A DNA stretch of 64,000 bases from Pyropia yezoensis (taxonomy: Eukaryota; Rhodophyta; Bangiophyceae; Bangiales; Bangiaceae): the NCBI GenBank assembly GCA_009829735.1, contig CM020620.1:20992020-21056019 (forward strand), in the 5' to 3' direction. Positions 9,078 to 19,128 of the stretch are shown here, in pieces (within the stretch, counting starts at the first letter, position 1; the number at the start of each line of letters is the position of its first letter). Position numbers and translations under genes: made by a program. Under the pieces are notes generated by a model. That model did no database searches, was not told the origin of the DNA, and worked only from the letters and a program-made list of their open reading frames with translations.

Positions 9078-10519
9078 AAAGGGAGCCGTGTACACTGATA
9101 AACTCCACAGTGACACGTGAAGGTGGTCAAGTGTCTGTCCTCCTTGCGGATGGGTATCTGCCAGTACCCCGCGTTGCAGTCCAACGTGGAAAAGTACTGT
9201 GCCTCACCGAGTGAGTCAAGGCAATCGTCCATACGGGGTAAGGGGTAACTATCCCTTACCGTCCGCTCGTTTAGCTTACCATAATCGATGCAGAACCGCA
9301 TCGTGCCGTCTGACTTGGGCACCAAGACTATGGGACTGGCCCACTCACTTGAGCAAGGCTCAATGACACCCATGTCTTGCATCCGTTGGACCTGCTCTCG
9401 GGTGAGTTCCCGTGAGTCTGGTCCCATACGGTAGGGACTCAGGCGAACTGGCCTAGCCCCTGGCTTCAACACGATTCTGTGTTCGGTGGCCTTGATGAGC
9501 CCAAGGTCACCATTCCACAACTTGTGATGCTTCTGGATTAACTCATCCAGTCGTCCATGTAAACACTCCGGGATGTTCTCCCGATGTACCGTCGGCGACT
9601 TAGCCGTCGATGAACTCGATTGGTCGGCAGAGCCTGCCATTCCAATATCCTCCCATTGCTGTTGAGTCACAGCAACGACATTCCCCTCAAAGGTAGAGAT
9701 CGACGCAATCTTCATGCCTCCGGGGAGTCGTCGAGGTTCCTCCGACGTGTTGAGGACCTCCACCCACCAGGTTTGGTCATCCCCACAAGTCATGGGGCCC
9801 CAAGCAACTTGCACTTGGTGAGTATAATAGACTCGGTCCACGGGGGAAACAAGTCCATTCCCTCGAAACCGTGTGCGTACTCGCACAAAGGTCCTTGATC
9901 GGGGCGGGACTACCGTACCCTTACATACTCGTACATGGGTCGTAGAGCCTCCACCCTTGGGAGAGTTTTCCCTAGGTTGATGAGTCGTAGGGGAAACAGT
10001 CCTCCCTTTACGCAATATGGGGACAGTCTCTCCATTACGCATTCGGATTATCCCTTCCGGTCCACAGACGGCCGGGACATGGAGGTCCAGATAGTCAGTT
10101 CCCAGGAGTACGGGGACTGACATATTGGAGACTACTCCAAAGTTCACCTGCGTCTGGTAGAACCCAATGCAAACAGTCAATGCAATAGACCCAACAATGG
10201 GGAGGAGTCCCCCATTGACATCAAACATACGCCACTCGGGTGAGCCGGCGGGGCTCACATCTGTCCCCTCTGGCAATAAGTCTTGCCTAATGAGAGAGGC
10301 AGCAGAGCCTGTGTCGACTATGACACGAGAGGTAAACTCATATCCATCCTGCAGCCAGAGTCGAGCTGCGACCTGGTAGTTACTCCCTACCAGCACTGAC
10401 ACAATCCGACTCGGGTCGTGCTTCTGAGGAGGGGCCTTGTCCCTAGGTCTCACCCCTCGAGGTCGAGTCAGGACCTTCACTCTCCCATGGGTCGGTGAGC
10501 GTGAAGCAACCCGCTTCAT
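9078..10519 (-). CDS. Pol of element A, second copy, partial: protease and N-terminal half of reverse transcriptase
   Basis: The frame is open from upstream of an ATG at 10519 to the gap. The aspartic protease active site reads VIVDTGSAAS (DTGS at about residues 69-72), which cleaves the polyprotein. After the protease comes a linker and the reverse transcriptase fingers/palm start (LSPYRMGPDSRE, FCIDYGKLNERTV, FSTLDCNAGYWQIP); the YLDD box is lost in the gap. This copy shows that protease and reverse transcriptase form one frame, and that pol lies in the -1 frame relative to gag. Confidence 0.88.
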
Positions 10520-10521
10520 TA

Positions 10522-10570
10522 CCGCTGGAGCCTTTGGGTCAGTCTTAGTCCCAGCGGCTAGGCGTTTCCC
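10522..10570 (-). promoter_or_regulatory. Programmed -1 frameshift signal, second copy of element A
   Basis: GGGAAAC lies at 10570-10564, the gag stop TAG at 10560-10558, and the 7-bp stem at 10557-10551 and 10528-10522. It is identical to the first copy. In the -1 frame translation runs into the protease without a stop. Confidence 0.75.
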
Positions 10571-12320
10571 TCATCCGACTCGGATGATGGAGTATCCTTG
10601 CCACTTGAGCTGGGGGAAGAGGTTTCCCCCTTCTCAAGCGTGGACTCATCCTCTGACTTAGGTTGAGTCATGGCCGTCACACGTGTGGTGTGTGGCCGGG
10701 TATCCGAATCAGTCCTCGGAATACCGAGCTTCCCAATACGAGCCAACAGGGCTCTCAAACGAACGTCCAGAGTGGGGCATTGGGCTGCCCAGTGTCCCGA
10801 CTTGGAACACTGCCAACACGGCCGATCACTCATCGACGCCGATGGCCCCGCTTTTCCCTGTGACTTATCAGGGATGGCGGCCACCATACCTTCCGTCTCT
10901 CGAGTTGAGGACGAAGGTACTGCAGGGTACGTCCGCGTGTAGGAAGGCATCCTTGCAGTTCTGCGGAAGCGACTTGCTTCCATTCCCTTAACTTCTTTCT
11001 CTCGTTCCTTCCGCTGCTCAGACACGAGCCAGCGGTACTCATCACCCTTAGTCTGGGCGATGCGTGCCAACTCCGCCAGAGTCATGGTCGGAGTATTACG
11101 CTCTCGCACAGTCGCTCGAGCTGCTCGGTGGACACCCTCCACAAAGCGTCCCTTAATGACTCCTTGGGGATATAGGAATCCACAGAGGACGTTCAGCTGA
11201 CGGAGTCGTTCAGCGAACTCCCGTTCCTCTTCACCCTTACTCTGGGTGGCGCGGTTGAACTCTTCAACCTGCACAGCCAAGGAAGCCTCGTCTGCGTGAA
11301 GACGAAGGATCCAATTAACCAACTCCAGGTAGGAGGTCACCTCACCCGGATTCCCACCATGCCGACTTGGCATGACGTTCATCACCTCGGAGCGGAGTGG
11401 CTCCTTGGTGAAGTCCTGAAGCATGAAAAACGCTTCAGCTTCAGAGACATCATTGTCATCGCAGGCTTTTGCGAACTTCCGCAAAAACTGGAAGACCTTC
11501 AGGGGTGGAGTCCCGTCCCATTCTGAACGGACCCCGAAGGATTGCGCAACGTGTTTCTTGCGCCGGCCCAGGGTACGGGCCTGGCTATTTGAGTAGGTCA
11601 ACGACTTGTTGACCAACCCATATGTCTCACAGTCGAAGACATCCTTGAACAATGGATTATTCACCACGATCTTTCCTGGAACGACTCTAGTCCCAAGACG
11701 GTCCGTGTGAGTCACACGACCATGTCGAGTAAGATCTTCTTCACCCGACTTGCCACTTGCAGAGGACTCAGACTCCGAGTCCACCTCACGACGGAGAGTA
11801 CGTCGAATCTCCCGTCGCTTCTGACGCCTCGAGGCCTGCTCAGGCGGAGGGGTGCTCCCCTTCAACGCCTTCCCCACCTCCTCTCGCACGACTTGTGCGA
11901 TGGCAGTCATCACCGAGTTATCCACGATACCGGATGATCCAGGTGGAGCTTGACTCGAGCTCCCACCCGGTCCTTCCGGCACCAGTCGTGGCGCGGACCC
12001 ACCAACCCGGGGTACAGAACTCCCTGTCCCGTCACCTCTGCCGGTCGGCGGTCCCATGCCGAAGTGAGTGTCGTCACTCCCCGAAGAGGTTGCCGGAGCC
12101 TGACGCTGGCTCGGCGCTCCCACCGGAGAAGGGCGAACTCCGCCCGTCTCTTCCTGTGACGGCCTGGGAAGGAACCTGGCCGATCGCCGTCGGGGTCCAA
12201 CCTCTGGACCCACCACATCCGCACTGCCCGGCCTGGGTGGTACTCCGCCCGTCGGGGAGGACTACGCTCCCCCTCCCCAGGTACACTCGGCGCAATGGGG
12301 GGGTCTCCCTCACCAGCCAT
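10558..12320 (-). pseudogene. Gag of element A, second copy, one 1-nt deletion near its N-terminus
   Basis: This is the same gag as at 6322-8085. One G is missing from a G run near 12254-12258, so the ATG at 12320 opens a frame that leaves the gag frame after about 22 residues. The rest (10558-12216 frame) is intact, including the gag core and the zinc knuckle. The loss is in a homopolymer, so a sequencing error is as likely as a mutation. Confidence 0.8.
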
Positions 12321-12812
12321 CTCCACAAGAGTCACGTGGAGTCAACCAAAACGACCAAACGGTGTCCAGAGTCGGGGATCGTCAGCTAGGGAGTTCCTAG
12401 AGCACGTTCCACCCCTCCACCTGCCTCAAGGAAGGCGGTGAGGTTTCCCGAAACTCCGGGTCTCCCACCAAGACTCACGGTGGCCGACCTCGTCGCCCAG
12501 CGAACGCTCGGAACGTAGGCGAGTCGATCGTGTCACCGGAAGTCTCGGTGCCGAAGGGGGAGAGGGGCCAACTTGGTCCCGTCTCCGGTCAAGGGAGGTA
12601 CCAAAGTCGATATCCTCTCCCCCGCTGATCCACCAACTGTAGCAGTACTCCCAAGCACCAACCCCGAGTCAGGGAAGGAAGAGGAGTATTGCCGATATCC
12701 CAACTTGGGACACCGGAAGCAAGCACCTCCACACAGCCGAACACGGAACTTGCGTGTGGTGAGCGGGTCCACTCACCAAGGCACGAACAAGATGTGTCGG
12801 AGCCAGACGGTG

Positions 12813-13114
12813 TTTTCTTGCTTGGCCAGCCAAGGTGGGCCCTCCCCGCCTTGCTGTCCCTCCTTATCAACCCTCCTCACACGCTCACGCAACCCCTCAA
12901 AACACTCAGAAAATGAACCCTCAAACAAACCAATCATATCACTCCACATGCAAAGAACTCAAAGCGTAGAAATCCGTCTGGCTCCCGTGCAAAAATCCCA
13001 AGAAACAAATACCAGCAGCATTACCCTGCTCTAGTATGTCGGAAGTCCTAGTCGAATTTCCGTCCAGAAGTCAGAAGTTTCACCATCGTGGGTCGGGTGA
13101 ATTTCGACTTCCGG
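12813..13114. other. Probable 5' LTR region of element A abutting the 3' part of element E; limits unresolved
   Basis: This stretch is less GC-rich than its flanks and has no supported ORF. By position it should hold the 5' LTR of element A, with the junction to element E somewhere before 13115. I could not find a matching TG/CA pair of ends here. The motif CAAAACACTCAGAA is shared with the LTR-like sequence at 31950-31970. Confidence 0.35.
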
Positions 13115-15097
13115 TCAGGTCCACTTGACCCGAATCTTCAAAGTATTGGTACCGAATTCCGGCCCAATCTCCCACACAACCCCACGGCCCTCGCCCTCAC
13201 GTGGAGGCGAGCGGCGAGACCCACGCCGATAACGTTCTCCACCAGTCGGCAGGGGCGGCAGCTCCAAGTCGGAACCGTCGCGCCCCTCACGGTCGCGCAA
13301 GTGGCGACGACCGCGGCTACTCTTCTGCTTAGTCTTGCGGGCAAGTTGGCGACGCAGACGCCGGACCGACTCCGACTCCGACGGGGTAGAGGACTCCGAG
13401 ACGGAAAAAGACAACTCGTCTTCCGACACGGAGGGAGAGCCCCGCGAGTGACGGCGACGCCGGCGAGGAGGCGAGTATGCCCGGCTCGCCCGACGCTTGC
13501 CACGTCCAAGTGGGGCTGGCTGGAGCACAATAGACCCAATACGCACCAACTCGGTCGTCATAAACCCCGCCACCGACTCGCAACTCGCGGTCGCCACCGC
13601 AGTACGAACGCGCTCCTCAAGTTGAGGAGTCTCGGAAACTTGAAGGGTTGCGGTCGACGCGGCTAACCAAGAAATGGTGCGCACCAACGTGGTGATCATC
13701 ATATCTGAGGTCAAAGGCGTGGCCGGCAACACCAACTTGGGATAAACCGTCAAGAGGGTGGCCCCCAAGTTGGGGGACACCGGGGTGGACGACTCAACGG
13801 CAACGCCTATCGGGATGTCCTCGTGCGGCTGGTAGGGGACAGGAGGAAGCGGAGGGGCTCGCCGAGTTGCCGGAGCCCGAGAGTAGCTGCGACCCCTCCT
13901 CGGGGCCCCCGCAGTGGGTTGAGACATGTAGTCGTCGTGAGAGGGCACAGCCATCACGATTGCCTTGTCCGGGGGCGGCGCAGTGTGGCGATCCACCCCC
14001 GGGGCATACGGGTAGTCCCCGATGCCCAACCCCTGTCAAAGTACCACACGGCCGTCGTGAAGTTTACGACCGACCCAGACGAACTGGCGAAGTGCGCCAT
14101 CGTCCTTGGGCCCGCGGGTGGGGCGGCGCAACTTGTGCTCGATGCTTTCCCACTCGATAAACTTGCGGAGGCGGAGCATCTCCTCAAGTAGAGTTACTTG
14201 CCCTGATGAGCATCCCTCAGCAACTAGCTGAGGGGTGAGCTGTTCCAAACCTTGGATAAGCCGGGGGGCAAGATGCCAGAGCATCCCCCGCCGCTGGACA
14301 CAGGACACCCAGGTCGACATGACCTCAAGGAGCCACTGGGTTGCCAACATGACGAGCACCAGGTGGTCCGGGCTAGCCGTCAACATGACGGAGCCGAAGT
14401 GGTCGCTCAGCCGTGGCAGTAGCGCCGGAAACCCGTAGGGGACCTCAACTTGAGGCCACCACTCGGGCTTCTTGGGATAGCATTGCTCCTTGCTAGCAGC
14501 GGACTGCTGCGGAAACTCAAGTTGAGCCGAGGTCACCAAGTAGGGACCTCGCCGGAAGTCCTTCTCCATCCGCACATCAAAAGGATGAGTGTGCGGATCG
14601 GCCTCGTGGAGGTACGGGGGGCGAGTTGCCACCGCGTCCCAAGTAAAGGTCGGCAAGTCGCCGGGACCCGGGATAGTTCCCCCGCGGTCTACCATGGCCT
14701 TGGCCCGCTGTATGTCTTCGACCTCCTCATCGTCCAGGAAGGCAAACTGGTCCGTCCTGAAACCGGCAGGGAACCCGACCCTACGGGGATACTTCTCCCG
14801 TAGACGGTCCCATACCCGACTCATCGCTGTGCCAAGTCGGCCACAGCGAAGAACAGTCAACCCCTCCTCATACAGAGGCCAAGCGGGGTAGAACCACCGC
14901 CCCAAGGCCTCACGTGGGACGACTTGGCCCGCCTCCGGGGGAGATCCCGCCGTCAACCCAAAGCCGGGTGACGCGGGAGTCCCATCCCCCGGAGCCATCG
15001 CGGAGCCCCCGCCGGAAGTCCCGGCGGGCGCTACACCGTAAGAGGTGTCCTCCATACGCTCGTCCAGGGAGTCAGACTCCAACCCCTGGATCGCCAT
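13115..15097 (-). pseudogene. Antisense ORF (aORF) of element E, interrupted by one in-frame TGA
   Basis: I chose the ATG at 15097 (MAIQGLESDS). The frame is open for about 353 codons to a TGA at 14038-14036, then continues in the same frame to a stop at 13115. Across the TGA the sequence still aligns with the intact relative at 249-2165: L-stop-Q-G-L-G here against L-R-E-G-L-G there, so the stop replaces an Arg codon. Shared core features are EVPYGFPA, LATQWLLEV, MLWHLAP and RQFVWVGR. The C-terminal third has a conserved helical segment and an Arg/Ser-rich tail. It lies antisense to element E, ending 336 nt before its 3' LTR. Confidence 0.65.
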
Positions 15098-15418
15098 AAC
15101 TCTCCCCAAGTTAGGGAGAGGCAGGGCGGCTGCAGGCGCACGAGACCCGCCTCGAGTTGAGGGGGGCTCGGATCGCGGGTCAATGGGTGGCCTCCCCCGC
15201 GTGGGGCGGCCCAGGGTACGGTGAAGGGGATGTGTTGGTGGTGGCGAGGTGAGAACCGAGGAGAGCAAGCTGCCGAGTGGGCAAGCTTGAGGAGAGGGGC
15301 GGTCAACGTGACCGCCTCCACGTCCACGTGACGTACCAGGGGGACAGCAAGTCGCGCCCCCAACGCCGAGACGTGCGTTTATACGCCCCCTCGCAGGGCC
15401 GACCGGGTCGGTCGGAAC
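15098..15418. other. Spacer between aORF and 3' LTR of element E
   Basis: No gene is supported. The minus-strand frame of the aORF stays open to 15268 but without a further ATG that I favour. Confidence 0.5.
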
Positions 15419-15432
15419 TGAGGAGAGGGGAG
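15419..15432 (+). promoter_or_regulatory. Polypurine tract of element E
   Basis: A purine-rich stretch ending GAGGAGAGGGGAG lies directly against the LTR start TGTGGCAT. This is where plus-strand DNA synthesis is primed in LTR retrotransposons, and it fixes element E as plus-oriented. Confidence 0.65.
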
Positions 15433-15901
15433 TGTGGCATTATTGACCCCCAGGTAATGGGGCAACACGTGCGATGCAAAAGGCGGCAGGCCACCAGCCT
15501 GACCCGTTCCTCCCCCTGCGTTTGGGTCCATATTCCCTAAGTTTGGGATAGTTAGCTTAGTAGTAAATCCAACGTGGATTTGAGGGTTTTCTGCATTTAT
15601 CGTCTTGAATTTTCGTGTGGCCCGGTGGGCAGGTGCTGGGGTGGGAGATTCTGAGTGGCGAGATACTGAGGGGACCCTGGGGAGATAAGGGGAGGGACAG
15701 CGGGGCTTGGCCACGCTTCCCCGTCCCGACCAAGAAACTGTTGGACCACACACCATCTTCTTGTTTGTCCGTGGGGGGATTGCCCCACAACAGGGATAGA
15801 GTGTGTGAGACTTACACTTCTTCCGGTTCCCCCGAAACGGGGGGCAGCCCTTGTACACCGCCCCAACTTGGGTGTCGCGTGTGCGTGACGTTTTCACCAC
15901 A
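15433..15901 (+). mobile_element. 3' LTR of element E, 469 bp
   Basis: The segment begins TGTGGCATTATT and ends TTTTCACCACA, giving inverted ends TGTGG/CCACA. It is preceded by a polypurine tract and followed at once by the Pro/Ala-repeat module, so both limits are defined. The partner LTR is not in the window. Confidence 0.6.
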
Positions 15902-16085
15902 GCGGGGGCCGGCAGCACGGCAAGGGTGCGGGCCGGCGCCAAGCAACGGACGGGGGCCGGCACCTTGGCTGGTGCGGGCGCTGGCACCAAGGCTGGGGCG
16001 GGGGCCGGCGCCACAGCAGGGGTGGAGGTCGGCATTACAGCAGGGGCGGAAGCCGCCATTACGGCACGGACAGGAGCCAGTATCC
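15902..16085 (-). repeat. Fragment of the Pro/Ala-repeat module between the LTRs of elements E and D
   Basis: GC-rich units of about 30 bases (GGGGCCGGCGCCA-type) match arrays at 32300-32700 and 34300-35900. On the minus strand they read as APAPALVPAPAPA repeats. The fragment shows that E and D both lie in or next to the same repeat family as the 29-36 kb tract. Confidence 0.65.
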
Positions 16086-16615
16086 CACGGGGGAAAGGGG
16101 ACAGGTAACACAGAGAGGGGAACTACGAGGATGGTATGCCTGTTGCCTCACGTGCCTCTCGGCTGGGCCAAAAGATACGCGCAGTAGGTCACACGGGGAA
16201 GAGGAAGGCAAACGCGCAGTTTTCTTTCTCCCTGAGGGCGCGGGCCAAGTGCGCCTCGCTGTCCCTCTTAACGTGCATCTGGGGGAGCCTCGGCACGTTG
16301 GCCAGGTAGGCCCCCCCTAGCCCTGAGTGGCCCCGACCCGAGTCTAACCTTGTCAGGTGGTGGGTCACTATCACCATTTATTCCATTCTCCCGCACTAGT
16401 CTCACACTCACTTCTTTCTAGTCAAGTCCCTCACAAATATGCGAAAACCCATCAGAAGTCCCTCTTTCACGTGTGGGTAACGTAGTCCACCGCATCCCAG
16501 TGCTGGGCACGGGACACGGCCGCCAACCGTCCCCACATGGCAGGCGTGTCCTGGCATCTGGTTTCCCCTGGTTGCCACCCCGGGTCAGCGCCATGTCAGG
16601 GCGAGGGATACTACA
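16086..16615 (-). mobile_element. 3' LTR of element D, lacking about 45 bp of its distal end
   Basis: It matches 28681-29207 closely. Read on the minus strand it begins TGTAGTATCCC at 16615. The distal end (expected to finish in CCACA) is replaced by Pro/Ala-repeat sequence at about 16085, so recombination or deletion has trimmed it. A polypurine tract (AGGGAGGGAG on the minus strand) sits just inside at 16617-16630. Confidence 0.8.
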
Positions 16616-16799
16616 TAGCTCCCTCCCTAGTCCGGCATGTTTTTTGGCCGTACGAGTTGCCACCGTGCACAGGCTCGAGCACGTCCATACCGGTGCCGAG
16701 GTCGAGCGTCTTCACTCAGAGACGTGGTCACCTTCCCCCCCTGTCCCCCCCTCCTTCCTCCTTCACCTTGGCCTTCCGTTCCCCTTGGCTCAGGACGGC

Positions 16800-17432
16800 A
16801 TGTCCAGCTCCGAGATCCAGGTTGGGCCCATGGCTCCGGCGGCGGGTCATGCGGAAGAGAACTCGCGTGATCGTACCCCTCCCCCGCCTCCGGTTCCTCT
16901 AGTTTCGGTGCAGACGCCGGTCGTGCCGGCGGAGGATGCGCGCGAAGTGCCCCCGGCTCCGGCGTCGCGCCCGGTCGAGACCTCCCCGGTGGGTCTCCAG
17001 GAGATAGGTCTTGGTCAAGATCCGCTCGCGGGCCGGCGCTGCAGCACAGTAGTCGGGAACGTCAGCGCGGTCCGGTGCCAGCAGGATTACCTGGCCATCT
17101 GGCGTATGGAATTCCAGCGCGGGGTGTTGACCGAGATGGAAAAGGCGCGCCTAAACACGGCTGACCAGATGCGCCTGGCTCAGGAACGCTCCCAGAGCTT
17201 TTCCGGTTCGGCTCGAGTTGCTCGACTGGAATACCTACCCTTCGCGCTGGTACTGGATCTGCCCCTGACCGAGCGCCGAGTGTCCGCGTCCGTGCTTCGG
17301 CGTCGGAGTGTGCCGAGGCGTCTCGACCGCATTATTCCGCCATACCTTCCTCATCGGAGTCTCGTCGTGCAGCTGCTGAGGCGCTGGACGGTGCTAGTGC
17401 AGCGCAGCGCGTGCGCCGGGAGCAATATTTGA
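16800..17432 (+). CDS. Antisense ORF in the 3' region of element D, 210 aa, function unknown
   Basis: The ATG at 16800 (MSSSEIQVGP) is preceded by a leader that resembles the antisense leader of element B at 26570-26740. The protein has a Pro-rich N-terminus, then a charged, probably helical part (QQDYLAIWRMEFQRGVL to RLAQERSQS). It does not clearly align with the aORF core of A, B and E, so it may be another ORF in the same position. It is weakly supported because only one copy is seen. Confidence 0.35.
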   Translation: MSSSEIQVGPMAPAAGHAEENSRDRTPPPPPVPLVSVQTPVVPAEDAREVPPAPASRPVETSPVGLQEIGLGQDPLAGRRCSTVVGNVSAVRCQQDYLAIWRMEFQRGVLTEMEKARLNTADQMRLAQERSQSFSGSARVARLEYLPFALVLDLPLTERRVSASVLRRRSVPRRLDRIIPPYLPHRSLVVQLLRRWTVLVQRSACAGSNI

Positions 17433-17625
17433 GGGCGAGGAAGGTGGGTCATTGGGGAAGGGAGGGGGGAAGAGGCGGAGAGATTGGTTGCTCGAGCGGG
17501 TGCTTGCTTGTGCTCTAGTAGTTCCATGCTTGTAGTGCTTGATTCTTTGATACGCCCGTTCCCTTTTCTTAATCTTCTTGTTCCTCGTCCGTTGTTGCCG
17601 AGCTCGACACGTCCGGCAGGCCCCG

Positions 17626-18519
17626 CTAAGCTCCTTCCTTCTCGTCATCCTCCAAGTCCGACTCCAGGATCTTGTCAGCTTTGGCCACTGGGGTGCCCTC
17701 AAGTCGACTCTGCCGCGTGTAGGCACAGAGATAAGAAATGAGTAACCGGTTGGATGGCTCCCAGGTATCATCAGGAGGGTTGAAGCCGAACCAGCGCACG
17801 CGCAGGTACAGGGGTCCCTCCATCCGGGCATGATCTACAAACATGACGCAGGCATGCTCTCGGCCTTCTTGTCGGGATAACCAGGGTACTGCAGCGCGCT
17901 TACGCCGTGATAGGACCCTTTTGCTTGGCGGGGGAGCTCGAGTGACGTGGTCTTTACTCACCAGGTATGGGGAGCCATCCACGTCTAGAAGGCGCGTCCA
18001 GCCATCTGTGCTCGGGAATTCGTAGGGCCCATCCGTCTCAGAGTCCAGCTTCCCCCGGGTCTTGCTATGGTTGTCCACAAAAACTCAGTCACCATCACCC
18101 ATTTCCTTGATCTTTTCCCGGACGCCCTTGTCAAAGTCCCGCCGACATCGCTCCTGGGTCTTAGCAATCGACTCCCTCACTTGTGGCAGGAGGAGCTTTA
18201 GTTGTTTCAGGAACTCATCCTTGGCTTTTGGACCCGGCTTCAGGGCAGGTTGGAGACTATCTGGAATTCTGTCCAGGGAGAATGTGGTGAACCGCCGTGA
18301 GGTAATAAAATTCTAGCGGAGCCACTCCGGTTATCCTGTGAAACCGAGAGTTGTACGCCAGAGTGTGGACGGCCAGGAGCTCGTCCCAAACTTCTTGGTG
18401 CTCCGGAACATAGAACGGGAGCATATCTACCAGGGTCCGGTTGAATCATTCCACTTGGCCATTCGTTTGCGGGTGACACGTGGTTGTCAACAAGTTCTTG
18501 ATACCCATCAGGTCGCAGA
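17626..18519 (-). pseudogene. Integrase C-terminus and chromodomain of element D pol (3' of the B insertion)
   Basis: The minus frame 18078-17626 matches 24640-25090 of element B: DNHSKTRGKLDS, a basic linker, then a chromodomain with the signature LRVRWFGFNPPDDTWEPSN. The part 18079-18519 matches the integrase catalytic domain of B but is decayed in frame. It stops exactly where the LTR of B begins (18520) and resumes at 27311, proving the insertion. Confidence 0.85.
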
Positions 18520-19090
18520 TGTAGCATATTTGGCCCCGACTTGGCGCCGACCCGGGACTGCAACCAGAGGGCACCAGGTGCCAGAACACGCCCGCCGTAT
18601 GGTGATGGTTGGCGGCCGTGGCCCGTGCCCGGCAATGGGATGCGGTCGATTACGCTATCCACACGTGAAAGACGGATTTCTGATGGGTTCTTGCATACTT
18701 GTGAGGGACTTGATTTGAGAGAATTTGAGTGTGAGATTAGTGAGTGGGAATAGAATTAGTAGTGATAGTGGCCCCCGACCTGACGAGGTTAGAGTCGGGT
18801 CGGGGCCACTCGGGCGTATGGGGGGGCTACCTGGCCAACGTGCCGAGGCTCCCCCAGATGCACGTTAAGAGGGACAGCGAGGCGCCCTTGGCCCGCGCCC
18901 TCAGGAAAAAGAAAACTGCGCGTTTGCCTTCCTCTTCCCCGTGTGCACTACCGTGCGTATCTGTTTGCTCTGCGAGCAGGCACGTGAGGCAACAGGCATA
19001 CCGCTCTCGTAGTTCCCCTTTCTGTGTTACCTGTCCCTTTCCCCCGAGGGATATTGACACGTGTCTGAGAGGATCGAGTTTTATACCACA
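18520..19090 (+). mobile_element. 5' LTR of element B
   Basis: It begins TGTAGCATATT and ends TTATACCACA. The first 25 bases differ from the other three LTRs of this family (TATTTGGCCCC instead of the CCCTCGC type), while the remainder is nearly identical to 26763-27310. Confidence 0.88.
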
Positions 19091-19128
19091 TATTTGGTGG
19101 AGGAGCAGGGGATTGGGGTGTTTGAGAA
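19091..19128 (+). promoter_or_regulatory. Probable primer-binding region of element B
   Basis: Directly after the LTR comes TATTTGGTGGAGGAGCAGGG. Element D has TATCTGCTGGAGCAGCAAGG in the same place (28635-28616, minus). TGG starts are expected opposite the CCA end of a tRNA, but I cannot name the tRNA. Confidence 0.4.

Larger units (their letters stand above)
9078..12812 (-). mobile_element. Element A, second assembled copy (partial): RT fragment, protease, gag, leader
   Basis: Bases 9078-12812 match 4842-8577 almost perfectly, with net offset 4236 falling to 4235. Differences are a few substitutions (for example at 11682 and 12154) and single-base indels. The copy starts abruptly inside reverse transcriptase at the gap. 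The flank beyond 12812 is new sequence. This is most simply the overlapping end of a second contig for the same element. A true second insertion is the alternative. Confidence 0.85.

Noticed and set aside
8240..10519. Open frames that cross the N gap
   Set aside because: Unknown bases give no stop codons, so the frames are meaningless across 8578-9077. Only the part from 9078 is used.
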